This document shows, in pieces, positions 35,894 through 46,379 of a DNA stretch of 64,000 nt (position 1 is the first letter of the stretch; every line of letters starts with the position of its first letter). The translations under genes were made by a program, and so were the position numbers. The stretch lies in contig NZ_CP020991.1 in the NCBI RefSeq assembly GCF_002874775.1, forward strand, positions 248,001 to 312,000. The letters are read 5' to 3'. The notes under the pieces were generated by a model. It ran no database searches. It was not told the origin of the DNA and saw nothing but the letters and a program-made list of their open reading frames with translations. The DNA is from Monoglobus pectinilyticus. GTDB lineage: Bacteria > Bacillota > Clostridia > Monoglobales > Monoglobaceae.

Positions 35894-38209
35894 CTATTGC
35901 TTATTATCATTATCTCTAATCTCAACGCGCCTTATCTTGCCGCTTATTGTCTTTGGGAGTTCATCAACAAATTCAACTATTCTAGGATACTTATAAGGAG
36001 CTGTATGTTTCTTTACATAATTCTGAACTTCTTTTTTTCTTTCTTCGCTGCCTTCAACACCTTTTACCAAAACTATTGTAGCTTTAACCACCTGGCCACG
36101 GATCGGATCCGGTGCAGGAGTAATAGCGCATTCCAATACATAAGGAAGTTCCATGATAACACTTTCAATTTCAAAAGGTCCTATACGATAACCTGATGAT
36201 TTTATGACATCATCTGTTCTTCCAACATACCAAAAGTAACCGTCCTCGTCACGCCAAGCCGTATCTCCCATATGATATACGCCGTCATGCCATGCTTCAC
36301 GCGTTAATTCCTCAGAATTATAGTATCCTTTAAATAATCCGCATGGAATACTGTTCTTAGTATTAATAACAATTTCACCGACTTCGCCGGCTGCAGCAGA
36401 TTTACCGTTTGGCAAAACAATATCAACATCATACAGCGGACTGGGTTTGCCCATAGAACCTGGTTTTGGCGTCATACCAACAAAATTGCCGACTACAAGA
36501 GTAGTTTCTGTTTGACCAAATCCCTCCATAAGCTTTATACCGGTATGTTTATAAAATTGCTGATATACTTCGGGATTAAGCGCTTCTCCTGCAACAGTAG
36601 CATACTCGAGTGAAGACAAATCATATTTTCCCAAGTCTTCTTTTATAAAAAATCTAAACATCGTAGGAGGTGCGCAGAAAGAAGTAATATTATATTTCTT
36701 AAACAGCGGTAAAATATCCTCTGCCTCAAATTTATCAAAATCATATGTGAATACTGCGCCTTCACACATCCACTGACCATAGAGTTTTCCCCACAGCGCT
36801 TTTCCCCAGCCAGTATCTGATATAGTAAAATGAATACCGTCAGGATTTACATTCTGCCAATATTTTGCAGTAATAAAATGCCCCAAAGGATATTTATGGC
36901 TATGCATTGCTATCTTAGGATATCCGGTAGTGCCTGACGTAAAGAACATCAGCATAGTTTCGTCTCCGCATGCAGTTTCATCCGGATTCTGAGGACGAGG
37001 GAATTCATCACTGAAGTTTTCAATTTCATTGTCAAAGTCATGCCAGCCTTCACGCTTGCCTCCAACCATAATTTTTAAGACGTCAAAATCACAATTTTTT
37101 TCGCCAAGCTCTGCCTGATGTGCCGTATCACCATCTGAAGTACAAACTATAGCCTTTACTTCAGCCGCCTTAAACCTATAATCAAAGTCGTGCTCAACAA
37201 GCAGGTTTGTTGCGGGTATTACAACAGCGCCTATCTTATGTAATGCAAGGATAGAAAACCAGAATTGATAGTGGCGTTTTAAAACAAGCATTACTTTATC
37301 GCCTTTTCCTATTCCAAGTGACTTAAAATAATTTGCAGTCTTAGCGGAATACTTTTTCATATCTTCAAAAGTAAACCTGCGTTCTTCTTTCTCTCTGGAC
37401 AAATGCAGCATAGCCATCTTATCAGGAGCTTTTTCAGCAAGCCTATCAACAATATCAAATGCAAAATTAAAATTATCTTCATTAATAAAATCTATCGATT
37501 TAACAATACCGTTTTTGTCCGTTTCAGTTTTAAGATAGTTTTTATATATCATATCATCTGAATCTTCACGGATAGGAACAGGCTTTTCAGGAGTTATTTC
37601 AACATTTTCTATATAGCTTGTCCCTCTGCCGTTGGGAGTCAGCACTATTGCATAAAATTTACATGTGTCACAATCAACAGCAATCATACCGTGAGGAGTC
37701 TTGCTGTCGTAATAAATACTATCTCCGGGATTCAATATTTCAATATTATCACCTATTTGCACTTTAAGCTTACCGCTTAAAACAATATCTAACTCTTGTC
37801 CCTCATGCTTTGAAAGCTTTATATCCTTATGCTGTTCCGCTTCAGAAAATGGTGCGGTTACAAGAAATGGTTCTGCAATTCTATTTTTAAAAAGAGACGC
37901 CAAATTATTATATTCAAATTCTTTACGTCTTACTATTTTCATACCTTCACCGGCACGAGTAAGCTCATATCCTGACAAAGTTGCGCTTTGTCCTTCTAAA
38001 AGATCTGTAACATCTACGCCCAAAACTCTGGCGCAAAGACAAATAAATGAAAAACTAAAATCACTTTCACCGTTTTCGATTTGCTTATATTTTTCGATGT
38101 CAACTGAAGTCTTTTCAGCAACTTCTTCCATCGTTAATCCATCAATTTCACGTAAGGTTTTTATACGTTCAGCAACCTCTTTTATTCTTCCGTCCAAAAC
38201 ATTGTCCAT
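35894..38209 (-). CDS. XRE-cupin regulator fused to acyl-CoA/acetyl-CoA synthetase-type AMP-binding enzyme
   Basis: A 771-residue three-part protein. Residues 12-66 are an XRE-type helix-turn-helix (LTMEEVAEKTSVDIEKYKQIENGE). Residues about 110-195 are a cupin (HEGQELDIVLSGKLKVQIGDN, LNPGDSIYYDSKTPH). Residues about 250-765 are an AMP-forming ligase of the medium-chain acyl-CoA synthetase type (MLMFFTSGTTGYPKIAMHSH, GFGQTE, YHMGDTAWRDEDGYFWYVGRTDDVIKSSGYRIGP, and the catalytic Lys in LPKTISGKIRR). XRE-cupin regulators normally are separate genes next to such ligases, so one chain may couple substrate sensing and catalysis to DNA binding. Strong promoter upstream; the stop is TAG. Confidence 0.9.
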   Translation of the reverse strand: MDNVLDGRIKEVAERIKTLREIDGLTMEEVAEKTSVDIEKYKQIENGESDFSFSFICLCARVLGVDVTDLLEGQSATLSGYELTRAGEGMKIVRRKEFEYNNLASLFKNRIAEPFLVTAPFSEAEQHKDIKLSKHEGQELDIVLSGKLKVQIGDNIEILNPGDSIYYDSKTPHGMIAVDCDTCKFYAIVLTPNGRGTSYIENVEITPEKPVPIREDSDDMIYKNYLKTETDKNGIVKSIDFINEDNFNFAFDIVDRLAEKAPDKMAMLHLSREKEERRFTFEDMKKYSAKTANYFKSLGIGKGDKVMLVLKRHYQFWFSILALHKIGAVVIPATNLLVEHDFDYRFKAAEVKAIVCTSDGDTAHQAELGEKNCDFDVLKIMVGGKREGWHDFDNEIENFSDEFPRPQNPDETACGDETMLMFFTSGTTGYPKIAMHSHKYPLGHFITAKYWQNVNPDGIHFTISDTGWGKALWGKLYGQWMCEGAVFTYDFDKFEAEDILPLFKKYNITSFCAPPTMFRFFIKEDLGKYDLSSLEYATVAGEALNPEVYQQFYKHTGIKLMEGFGQTETTLVVGNFVGMTPKPGSMGKPSPLYDVDIVLPNGKSAAAGEVGEIVINTKNSIPCGLFKGYYNSEELTREAWHDGVYHMGDTAWRDEDGYFWYVGRTDDVIKSSGYRIGPFEIESVIMELPYVLECAITPAPDPIRGQVVKATIVLVKGVEGSEERKKEVQNYVKKHTAPYKYPRIVEFVDELPKTISGKIRRVEIRDNDNKQ

Positions 38210-38291
38210 ACTGATAACTCCTTAAAATACAAATTTTATAAAAATAATAGATAATATTATTTAGTAAAATAATACAAACTCTATAAATTTA

Positions 38292-38320
38292 AGTATAGCA
38301 TTACTAAAAATGTTTGTCAA
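38292..38320 (-). promoter_or_regulatory. Promoter of the XRE-cupin-ligase operon with flanking inverted repeat
   Basis: On the minus strand TTGACA (38320-38315), a 17-bp spacer, TATACT (38297-38292). Copies of TTACTAAA/TTTAGTAA at 38301-38308 and 38260-38267 form an inverted pair around the start site, a possible operator for the fused XRE protein. Confidence 0.7.
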
Positions 38321-38325
38321 CTTAC

Positions 38326-41181
38326 TTATATTTTAGCTTTTTCGTTCTTTTTCTCTAAATATTTTTTTAAATATTGACCTGTATATGACGCGCTGTTTTT
38401 TGCCACTTTTTCCGGCGTACCTTTAGCGACAATAGTTCCTCCGCCGTCTCCGCCTTCCGGACCTAAATCAATAATATAATCAGCAGTTTTAATAACATCC
38501 AAATTATGTTCAATAACCACAACCGTATTTCCTGCATCTACAAGCTTTTGCAAAACATTTATAAGCATATGAACATCCGCAGTGTGCAGTCCTGTTGTCG
38601 GTTCATCCAATATATATATTGTTTTTCCTGTGCTTCTTCTGCTGAGCTCAGTGGCAAGTTTAACTCTTTGAGCCTCACCTCCGGACAGAGTTGTGGATGG
38701 CTGACCTATTTTTATATAACCCAGTCCAACATCATATAAAGTTTGAAGCTTTCTGCTTATTTTAGGAACATTTTCAAAAAAGCTGCACCCCTCCTCAACT
38801 GTCATCTCCAGTACTTCATAAATATTCTTACCCTTATATTTAACTTCAAGTGTTTCTCTATTATACCGTTTTCCATCACAAACTTCACAAGGCACATACA
38901 CATCAGGCAAAAAGTGCATTTCTATTTTAATTATTCCGTCTCCTGTACAGGCTTCGCATCTTCCGCCCTTTATATTAAAACTAAACCTTCCTGACTTGTA
39001 GCCTCGGGATTTTGCCTCCTGGGTTGCCGCAAACAACTCCCTTATATCTGAAAACAGACCTGTATATGTTGCTGGATTACTTCTTGGAGTACGGCCGATA
39101 GGAGACTGGTCAATATCAATAACCTTATCTAAATTTTCTTCCCCCTTTATACTCTTAAACTTGCCGGGTTTCTTTTTCGAACCATTTAATACATTTGATA
39201 AATGTTTGTATAATATTTCGTTTACAAATGAGCTCTTTCCGCTTCCTGATACGCCGGTTATACAAGTAAAAGTTCCAAGAGGTATTTTGATGTTGACATT
39301 CTTTAAATTATTCTCTTGACAGCCTTTAATTTCTAAGTTAAATCCATTTCCTTTTCTTCGTGTTTCCGGAACAGGTATCAATTTTTTACCTGACAAATAT
39401 TGACCTGTTAAAGAAGTTTCACATTTCATAATTTCCTTGGCGGTTCCTGTTGCCACTACTTCTCCGCCATGTATTCCTGCGCCGGGTCCTATATCCACTA
39501 TATAATCCGCAGCAAGCATTGTATCTTCATCATGTTCAACCACTATCAAAGTATTTCCTAAATCTCTTAACCGTTTCAAAGTCTCAATCAGTTTATCGTT
39601 ATCTCTCTGATGAAGTCCGATACTGGGCTCGTCCAGAATATACACAACACCCATTAAGCTTGAACCTATTTGAGTTGCCAAACGTATTCTCTGTGCTTCA
39701 CCTCCGCTTAACGTTCCCGCACTTCTAGAGAGCGTCAAATATTCCAATCCAACATTTTTTAAAAATTTCAATCTCTCTTTTATTTCCTTAAATATATTTT
39801 CGGAAATTATTATGTCTTTTTTTGATAAACTGATTTTTATATTAGAGAAAAAATCGTAAGCTTCAGTTATAGACATATCACTTACTTGGTTTATATTTAA
39901 CCCTCCAATAGTGACCGCCAAAGATTCCGGCTTTAATCTGGCTCCTTCACATTTAGGGCAAGGCATATCTACCATAAAAGTTTCTATTTCAGCTTTCATC
40001 CAGTCAGAATTCGTTTCTTTATGTCTTCTTTCAAGATTATTAATTATGCCTTCAAATCTTGCATACTGAACTCCTTTTGAAAATTTTCTGTCATAGGTCA
40101 GCTTTATTTTTTGGTCACCGGTTCCGTATAAGATAACATCAAGTATTTTTTGGGGGAGATTTTTAATAGGCTCATCAAGACTGAATTCATAAAGTTCAGA
40201 TAAACCTCTGTAATACATATACGAAATCGAATTTTTGTCAGTTCCGTTCCAACCGCTTGCGGCTATTGCACCTTGGTTTATAGATAATTCTTTATCAGGT
40301 ATAATAAGGTTTGGGTCGATTTCAATAATATGTCCTAAACCTGCGCATTCCGGACACGCACCATAAGGAGTGTTAAAAGAAAACATTCTAGGCGTGAGTT
40401 CTTCTATGCTTATACCGCAGTCCTCACAAGCATAATTTTGTGAAAACATTAACTCTTCTCCATCTATTATATCAACAATCACAAGCCCATGTGCCATGTT
40501 TAAAGCTGTTTCCAATGAATCAGCCAACCTTTTATCAATACCCTCTTTTATAATAAGCCTATCAACAACTATGTCTATGTTATGTTTTTTCTGTTTATCA
40601 AGACGGATATCCATATCAGAAATTTCGACAGTTTTTCCGTCTATTCTTGCCCTTACAAATCCATTTTTCCTTGCGTCTTCAAACGTCTTTACGTATTCGC
40701 CTTTTCGTCCTCTGGCAACAGGAGCCATTATTTGTATTTTAGTACGCTCAGGCAGATTACGAACAGAGTCAACAATTTGGTCAATGGACTGGGGCGAAAT
40801 CTCTTTTCCGCAATTAGGACAGTGTGGCACACCTATTCTTGCATATAACAATCTGATATAATCATATATCTCTGTCACTGTTCCTACTGTTGAACGCGGA
40901 TTTCTCGCCGTTGTCTTTTGGTCAATTGATATAGCCGGAGACAAACCATCTATTGATTCAACATCTGGCTTGCTCATTTGACCTAAAAATTGTCTGGCAT
41001 AAGCTGATAAAGATTCAACATATCTCCGCTGACCTTCAGCATAGATAGTGTCAAAAGCAAGTGAAGACTTTCCGGAGCCGCTTAAACCGGTAAAAACTAC
41101 AAGTTTATCTCTTGGTATTTCCAAATCAATATCTTTTAAATTATTTTCCTTTGCACCTTTTACAATTATATTTTTGTTCAT
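38326..41181 (-). CDS. uvrA: Excinuclease ABC subunit A
   Basis: A 951-residue UvrA of full family length. It carries two ABC ATPase halves: Walker [13 protein letters not shown] near 35 and [12 protein letters not shown] near 645, with two signature motifs [18 protein letters not shown]. Zinc-binding Cys motifs are CPNC, CEDCGIS...CPEC and CEACTGDG...CEVC. It recognises DNA lesions and loads UvrB. It lies 26 bases after uvrB, in one operon. Translation starts at ATG 41181 with AGGAG 11 bases upstream. Confidence 0.98.
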   Translation of the reverse strand: MNKNIIVKGAKENNLKDIDLEIPRDKLVVFTGLSGSGKSSLAFDTIYAEGQRRYVESLSAYARQFLGQMSKPDVESIDGLSPAISIDQKTTARNPRSTVGTVTEIYDYIRLLYARIGVPHCPNCGKEISPQSIDQIVDSVRNLPERTKIQIMAPVARGRKGEYVKTFEDARKNGFVRARIDGKTVEISDMDIRLDKQKKHNIDIVVDRLIIKEGIDKRLADSLETALNMAHGLVIVDIIDGEELMFSQNYACEDCGISIEELTPRMFSFNTPYGACPECAGLGHIIEIDPNLIIPDKELSINQGAIAASGWNGTDKNSISYMYYRGLSELYEFSLDEPIKNLPQKILDVILYGTGDQKIKLTYDRKFSKGVQYARFEGIINNLERRHKETNSDWMKAEIETFMVDMPCPKCEGARLKPESLAVTIGGLNINQVSDMSITEAYDFFSNIKISLSKKDIIISENIFKEIKERLKFLKNVGLEYLTLSRSAGTLSGGEAQRIRLATQIGSSLMGVVYILDEPSIGLHQRDNDKLIETLKRLRDLGNTLIVVEHDEDTMLAADYIVDIGPGAGIHGGEVVATGTAKEIMKCETSLTGQYLSGKKLIPVPETRRKGNGFNLEIKGCQENNLKNVNIKIPLGTFTCITGVSGSGKSSFVNEILYKHLSNVLNGSKKKPGKFKSIKGEENLDKVIDIDQSPIGRTPRSNPATYTGLFSDIRELFAATQEAKSRGYKSGRFSFNIKGGRCEACTGDGIIKIEMHFLPDVYVPCEVCDGKRYNRETLEVKYKGKNIYEVLEMTVEEGCSFFENVPKISRKLQTLYDVGLGYIKIGQPSTTLSGGEAQRVKLATELSRRSTGKTIYILDEPTTGLHTADVHMLINVLQKLVDAGNTVVVIEHNLDVIKTADYIIDLGPEGGDGGGTIVAKGTPEKVAKNSASYTGQYLKKYLEKKNEKAKI

Positions 41182-41207
41182 ATTTATGTCAACTCCTATT
41201 ATAACGC

Positions 41208-43175
41208 TTATTCTTCCTGCATTCTTCTAATTTCATCACGTATCTGAGCCGCTAATTCAAACTGAAGAAGCTCTGCAGCTTTTTTCATATCAACAGTTAA
41301 TTCTGCAATTGCTCGTTCCTTATCAATTAATTTTTGTTCATTCTTCTTTGCTGTCTTTCCTTTTTCTGACCTGCTTAATTCAGTGGTTGCTTCAATAACC
41401 TCATATACTTCTTTTTTAATTGTCTGTGGAATTATATTATGCTCTTTATTAAAGGCAATCTGTATACCGCGCCTTCTGTTAGTTTCATCTATAGCATATC
41501 TCATTGAACCGGTTATTGTGTCTGCATACATTATAACTTTTCCTTTTGCGTTTCTTGCCGCTCTACCTATTGTTTGAACCAATGATGTCTCGCTTCTTAA
41601 AAAGCCTTCCTTATCAGCGTCCAGTATAGCAACAAGAGAAACTTCAGGTATGTCTAATCCTTCACGCAAAAGATTTATGCCGACTAATACATCAAACTCG
41701 CCAAGTCTTAAATCTCTTATAATTTCCATACGTTCAATGGTCTTAACATCTGAGTGTAAATATCTTACCTTTACACCAAGGTCGTCAAAATATTCAGTAA
41801 GTCTTTCCGCCATTTTCTTTGTAAGAGTAGTAACTAAGACCCTTTCATTATTTTTTGTCCTTTCGACAATTTCTGTGTAAAGGTCATCTACTTGTCCATC
41901 TATTGGTCTGACTTCAACCTCAGGATCAAGCAAACCGGTAGGTCTGATTACCTGTTCTACAATACGGGTTGATTGCTCTTTTTCAAAATCTGCCGGTGTT
42001 GCAGATACAAAAACTGCTTGATTCAGCTTTCCCCAAAACTCATCAAAATTGAGAGGTCTGTTATCAAAAGCAGATGGTAATCTAAATCCGTATTTGACCA
42101 AATTTTCTTTTCTGGCACGGTCACCTGCATACATTGCTCTAACCTGCGGCAGCGTAACATGGCTTTCGTCAACAAACAATAAAAAATCTTTCGGTAAATA
42201 ATCAATAAGTGTAAACGGAGGACTCCCCGGTTCTCTGCCGCTGATATGTCTGGAGTAATTTTCTATTCCATTACAAAATCCGGTTTCTCTCAGCATTTCC
42301 ATATCATATTTAGTGCGCTGTTCTAGTCGTTGAGCTTCAACCAACTTATTATTATTTCTGAGTTCTTTTAAGCGTTCTTCTAATTCTTTTTCAATACTTA
42401 TTATAGCATTGTCACGCTTCTCAGGCGTAGTAACATAATGTGATGCAGGATATACCGCAATATGCTTTCTTTCACCAATAACTTCACCTGTTACAGTGTT
42501 TATTTCTGTAATACGTTCAACTTCATCTCCGAAAAATTCTACTCTTACTGCCGTATTATATGCGTCAGAAGGAAATATATCTAAAACATCTCCTCTTACG
42601 CGAAACTTATTTCTTGAAAAATTAATATCGTTTCTTTCATATTTAATTTCTATAAGTTTTGCAATAACTTCGTCCCTGTCTTTTATCATTCCCGGTCTCA
42701 GTGATATAACCATATTATTATAGTCTATTGGGTCACCCAATCCATAGATACATGAAACACTGGCTACAATAATAACATCTTTTCTTTCAAATAATGCCGC
42801 AGTAGCGCTGTGACGAAGCTTATCAATTTCATCATTCGTCTGAGCGTCCTTCTCAATATAGGTATCAGAGTAAGGAATATACGCCTCAGGCTGATAGTAA
42901 TCATAATATGATACGAAATATTCAACTGCATTTTCCGGGAATATTTCTTTGAATTCGCTGCAAAGCTGCGCCGCCAATGTCTTATTATGCGCTAAGACTA
43001 ACGTAGGTTTTTGCACCTTTTCAATCACATTTGCCATTGTAAAAGTTTTACCGCTTCCGGTAACTCCTAAAAGCGTTTGAAATTTATCACCATTTAAAAT
43101 ACCGTCAGCTAATGTTTTAATAGCTTTAGGCTGATCGCCGGCCGGCGAATATTTTGATACAACTTTAAAATCCAT
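41208..43175 (-). CDS. uvrB: Excinuclease ABC subunit B
   Basis: A 655-residue UvrB. Helicase-like motifs include Walker [11 protein letters not shown] near 40, the beta-hairpin region [20 protein letters not shown] and QTIGRAARN, plus a C-terminal UVR domain ([33 protein letters not shown]) that binds UvrC. It verifies damage during nucleotide excision repair. The start follows GGAGGTGTGTT. It is the first gene of uvrBA; no convincing SOS box was seen upstream. Confidence 0.98.
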   Translation of the reverse strand: MDFKVVSKYSPAGDQPKAIKTLADGILNGDKFQTLLGVTGSGKTFTMANVIEKVQKPTLVLAHNKTLAAQLCSEFKEIFPENAVEYFVSYYDYYQPEAYIPYSDTYIEKDAQTNDEIDKLRHSATAALFERKDVIIVASVSCIYGLGDPIDYNNMVISLRPGMIKDRDEVIAKLIEIKYERNDINFSRNKFRVRGDVLDIFPSDAYNTAVRVEFFGDEVERITEINTVTGEVIGERKHIAVYPASHYVTTPEKRDNAIISIEKELEERLKELRNNNKLVEAQRLEQRTKYDMEMLRETGFCNGIENYSRHISGREPGSPPFTLIDYLPKDFLLFVDESHVTLPQVRAMYAGDRARKENLVKYGFRLPSAFDNRPLNFDEFWGKLNQAVFVSATPADFEKEQSTRIVEQVIRPTGLLDPEVEVRPIDGQVDDLYTEIVERTKNNERVLVTTLTKKMAERLTEYFDDLGVKVRYLHSDVKTIERMEIIRDLRLGEFDVLVGINLLREGLDIPEVSLVAILDADKEGFLRSETSLVQTIGRAARNAKGKVIMYADTITGSMRYAIDETNRRRGIQIAFNKEHNIIPQTIKKEVYEVIEATTELSRSEKGKTAKKNEQKLIDKERAIAELTVDMKKAAELLQFELAAQIRDEIRRMQEE

Positions 43176-43243
43176 AACACACCTCCGTGCTATAAAATAA
43201 TTCCTTCAGATAATAATGTATTTATTAATAACACTTATCTCAC

Positions 43244-43273
43244 ATTGTACCACATTTGAAACCTATAATTCAA
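43244..43273 (-). promoter_or_regulatory. uvrBA promoter
   Basis: On the minus strand TTGAAT (43273-43268), an 18-bp spacer, TACAAT (43249-43244), about 70 bases before uvrB. No GAAC-N4-GTTC LexA-type box overlaps it. Confidence 0.55.
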
Positions 43274-43343
43274 CACATTTTTTAAAAAATATGCTCAAAA
43301 GAGAACTCACCATTATAATGCTTTTTAGCGAAAAAAATAAACC

Positions 43344-43372
43344 TTGCGCGACACACCTTTTTATGCTATCAT
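43344..43372 (+). promoter_or_regulatory. Candidate promoter of the hybrid kinase gene
   Basis: TTGCGC (43344-43349), a 17-bp spacer, TATCAT (43367-43372), about 37 bases before the ATG at 43410. Confidence 0.5.
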
Positions 43373-43409
43373 AATGATACCATATATGTAAATTAAAGGG
43401 GCAACTACA

Positions 43410-45779
43410 ATGTTTATTTTCAGAACAAAACATATACAAAAGTTAAAATACTTTATGTTTTTTACCATAATTTTTATTATTTTCTCTATTAGTTATACTA
43501 ATGGTTTTAGCGAGGAAAATAACAATGTTAGTTCAGATAAAAACATACAAGTTTTATTTATAAGTTCATACTCGCCCTCAAACACATCGGTTCTTAAACA
43601 ACTCGAAGGTATACGCGAAACACTTGACGGCTCAGTTACACTTGAAAGTGAATTTTTGAATTCAAATATAATAAATGATAATAAAAACGACGCATTATTT
43701 TATGATATTCTTAACTATCATATTTCTTCATATGAAAACAATTTCGATATAGTTATCGTTGGAGACGATGAAGCGCTTGACTTAGTTTTAAAATACCAAA
43801 ATGTTCTATTTCCTAATACACCCATAATCTTTGAAGGAATTGAAAACAAATTTATTGCTGAAAAAGCAGCAATGGATCCGTTAATTACTGGTTCTATAGA
43901 AAAATTAAATATTGAAAACAATATTCATACAGCACTGAATCTTTATCCTGACGCAAAAAATATTATTGCTATTTCTGATAATACATTAACAGGTATCGGT
44001 GACAGAGATCAGTTTTATGCTGAGCAGGAACAATTTTCTAATATCATTTTCAAAGATATTAATTCTTCTGAATTAAATGAAGAAGAATTTGTATCCGCTC
44101 TTTCTAAACTTAATAATGACAGTATACTGTTCTATTTAAATATGAATGAAACTATTGATAAAAAGCAATACTCCGATTATGAAGTCTGCAAGCTAATAAC
44201 AGAAAATACAACAATTCCAACCTTTTGTTTAACTGATTTAAATATTGGTAACGGTTATTTGGGTGGAGCAGTGTTGTCTTCAAAGCAGTCAGGTATAATT
44301 GCAGCAAATACTGTAAATTCAATAATTAATGGACAAAATATATCCGAAATACCTTTATCGGAAAATTCAAGTTCAAAATATAAATTTGATTTTAAAGTAA
44401 TGAAAAAATATCATATAAGCAGTTCGTCTTTGCCTTCAAATTCTATATATGTTAATTATGAGAAATCATTTAGAGAGAAATATGGTAAGCTTCTTGCTAT
44501 TGGCTCTATCCTAATAATGATACTTCTTCTTTTGATACAATTTGTAATTAAATGGTTTGAATCGAGAATGAAAAACAGAAAATTGGAAATATCTACTTCT
44601 ACACTGAAAGAAGCGTTAAAAATTTCTGAAAGAAACGGAATTGCAAAATCTGAATATTTGAATTGTGTGTCAAATGAAATAAAACAACCTATGAGTACTC
44701 TTATTTCTTTAATTAACAGAACAAAAAAAGAACTTAATGATTCTGAAAAAACTAAACAAAATATTAATGCAATTGATGATACAGCACACACTCTCTTTAA
44801 CTCTGTAAATGAATTACTTAATATTTCTAATCTAGATATACAGACTTTAGAAATAAATCATGAGCCATTTAAACTAAGCCGCGTTCTAAATGATCTAAGA
44901 CAGACTTTTTCTTATCTTTGTAATGAGAGAAATATTACTTTTTCTGAAAACAGGTATGATATTACTGAAAATAATTATTATGGTGATTCATATAAGCTAG
45001 GCCTACTACTATCAAATTTGCTTACTAATGCGCTTAAATACACAGAAAATGGAAATACTATTGACTTAAAATCAACACAAAAACCATCCGGCGACAAAAA
45101 TTATGCTATCCTTGAATTTGTTGTCAGTGATACCGGTATTGGTATGAGCAAGGATAAACTGGATAAAGTATTTAGCAATAATTACAACAATGATTCTGCA
45201 CAAAATGGCAGCGGTCTTGGTTTATCAATGACAAAAAAATATATTTCTATGATGAACGGAAATATTTCTGCTATAAGCACTGAAGGTGAAGGAACGTCAA
45301 TTACTGTTACGATTCCTCTTGAAATTTGTGAAAAGGACGGCAAACAAGTTCGTGTATACAAATCACCTGAAGAATATAATTTTTCCGGTAAAACAATACT
45401 TATAGCAGAAGATAACGAACTTAATCTTGCTATACTAGACGATGTTCTTAAAACTGTTAATTTTAAAACTATGATAGCTAAAAATGGGCGTGAAGCAGTA
45501 TATACTTTTAATAAAGCTCAGTATAAGGATATTGATGTAATACTTATGGATGTAGATATGCCTATAATGGACGGATATGAAGCAGCAAATACTATCAGAA
45601 AAAGCAAGCACGCTAACTCCTCTACTATCCCCATAATAGCTATGTCGCAAGACGTATATGAGGATGATGTGGAAAAAATCTTAAATAATGGTTTTAATTC
45701 ACATGTGATTAAACCTGTTGATGCAGATGAATTATATTATACTTTAGAGAAGTATTTAGAAACGTCTGAACAAACATAA
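43410..45779 (+). CDS. Hybrid sensor histidine kinase lacking the phosphoacceptor histidine
   Basis: A 789-residue membrane sensor. Residues 11-31 are a membrane anchor or signal. Residues 45-345 look like an ABC-transporter substrate-binding-like sensor (VLFISSYSPS, IVIVGDDEALDLV, LGGAVLSSKQSG). A second span is at about 361-381, then a dimerisation region 405-470, an ATPase domain 500-640 (N-box LLTNALKY, G1 DTGIG 574-578, G2 GSGLGLS) and a receiver domain 660-785 with the phosphoacceptor Asp714 (LMDVDMPIMDG) and Lys768. The H-box, normally SHExxxP, reads VSNEIKQP: position 422 is Asn (AAT). Autophosphorylation by the usual route is therefore not expected. It may act as a scaffold, phosphatase or receiver for another kinase. 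Confidence 0.88.
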   Translation: MFIFRTKHIQKLKYFMFFTIIFIIFSISYTNGFSEENNNVSSDKNIQVLFISSYSPSNTSVLKQLEGIRETLDGSVTLESEFLNSNIINDNKNDALFYDILNYHISSYENNFDIVIVGDDEALDLVLKYQNVLFPNTPIIFEGIENKFIAEKAAMDPLITGSIEKLNIENNIHTALNLYPDAKNIIAISDNTLTGIGDRDQFYAEQEQFSNIIFKDINSSELNEEEFVSALSKLNNDSILFYLNMNETIDKKQYSDYEVCKLITENTTIPTFCLTDLNIGNGYLGGAVLSSKQSGIIAANTVNSIINGQNISEIPLSENSSSKYKFDFKVMKKYHISSSSLPSNSIYVNYEKSFREKYGKLLAIGSILIMILLLLIQFVIKWFESRMKNRKLEISTSTLKEALKISERNGIAKSEYLNCVSNEIKQPMSTLISLINRTKKELNDSEKTKQNINAIDDTAHTLFNSVNELLNISNLDIQTLEINHEPFKLSRVLNDLRQTFSYLCNERNITFSENRYDITENNYYGDSYKLGLLLSNLLTNALKYTENGNTIDLKSTQKPSGDKNYAILEFVVSDTGIGMSKDKLDKVFSNNYNNDSAQNGSGLGLSMTKKYISMMNGNISAISTEGEGTSITVTIPLEICEKDGKQVRVYKSPEEYNFSGKTILIAEDNELNLAILDDVLKTVNFKTMIAKNGREAVYTFNKAQYKDIDVILMDVDMPIMDGYEAANTIRKSKHANSSTIPIIAMSQDVYEDDVEKILNNGFNSHVIKPVDADELYYTLEKYLETSEQT

Positions 45780-45807
45780 TAATGAAACATTAGTAACCTT
45801 TTAAAGT

Positions 45808-46221
45808 TTAACTATTGTAATCTTCTTCAAAAGACGCTAATTCTTCTTTAGTTTTAAAAATTATTCCGCGCGTTAAATTTAAAATATCATCGTCAGGGAT
45901 ATCTGACGCATATACCTTAAATGAATATAAAAATTTTTCAGCTGCTTTTGCTGAATCTGTATTACTGCACAAATATATTTCAATGCTGTTTCCATTAAGG
46001 CGTGCGAGATAATACTGCTCATTTCCGGGTGTACTGCTTGGAATTGCTTCCTGCATTCCCGGTGTTGTTTGCGATGCAACTGCTTCAGCAGAATTTAAAT
46101 TTTTAGTGACAGACCTGTTTATAACGTTTACAGTTGCAAAATATGTTATATAACCAATCATCAAAGTAAAGAACACAACTGAAACACAAATGATAATACT
46201 TTTGACTAACTTTTTATACAT
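45808..46221 (-). CDS. BofC C-terminal-domain-like membrane protein
   Basis: A 137-residue protein with one N-terminal span (residues 7-29), a Thr/Pro/Ser linker, and a C-terminal domain reading YYLARLNGNSIEIYLC, then DIPDDDILNLTRGIIFKTKEELASFEEDY. The pattern LP.DD...L..GI...s.eEL..lEDY matches the BofC C-terminal domain, an inhibitor of SpoIVB signalling to sigma-K in Bacillus; clostridial relatives often have only this part. I prefer ATG 46221, eight bases after GGGGG; in-frame ATGs at 46236 and 46251 lack a site. The SpoIVB connection here is inference. It diverges from the PBP gene. Confidence 0.6.
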   Translation of the reverse strand: MYKKLVKSIIICVSVVFFTLMIGYITYFATVNVINRSVTKNLNSAEAVASQTTPGMQEAIPSSTPGNEQYYLARLNGNSIEIYLCSNTDSAKAAEKFLYSFKVYASDIPDDDILNLTRGIIFKTKEELASFEEDYNS

Positions 46222-46294
46222 AATTAGTACCCCCATATCTTGTGTTATCATATTTGCTGTAACACTAATTTAATAGATTATTAACAGATTTATA

Positions 46295-46323
46295 GTTTAT
46301 TATACCTGTTTATGTGATATAAT
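46295..46323 (+). promoter_or_regulatory. Candidate extended -10 promoter of the PBP gene
   Basis: TGTGATATAAT gives an extended -10 (TATAAT at 46318-46323); the -35 region GTTTAT is poor. A second TATAAT lies at 46331-46336. The ATG is at 46380. Confidence 0.4.
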
Positions 46324-46379
46324 TATATAGTATAATATGTAGTATTTTGATGATTGATATTTTATAAGGGGAAAAAATA

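Noticed and set aside
43176-43409. LexA (SOS) box before uvrBA
   Set aside because: No GAAC-N4-GTTC or close variant was found near the promoter.
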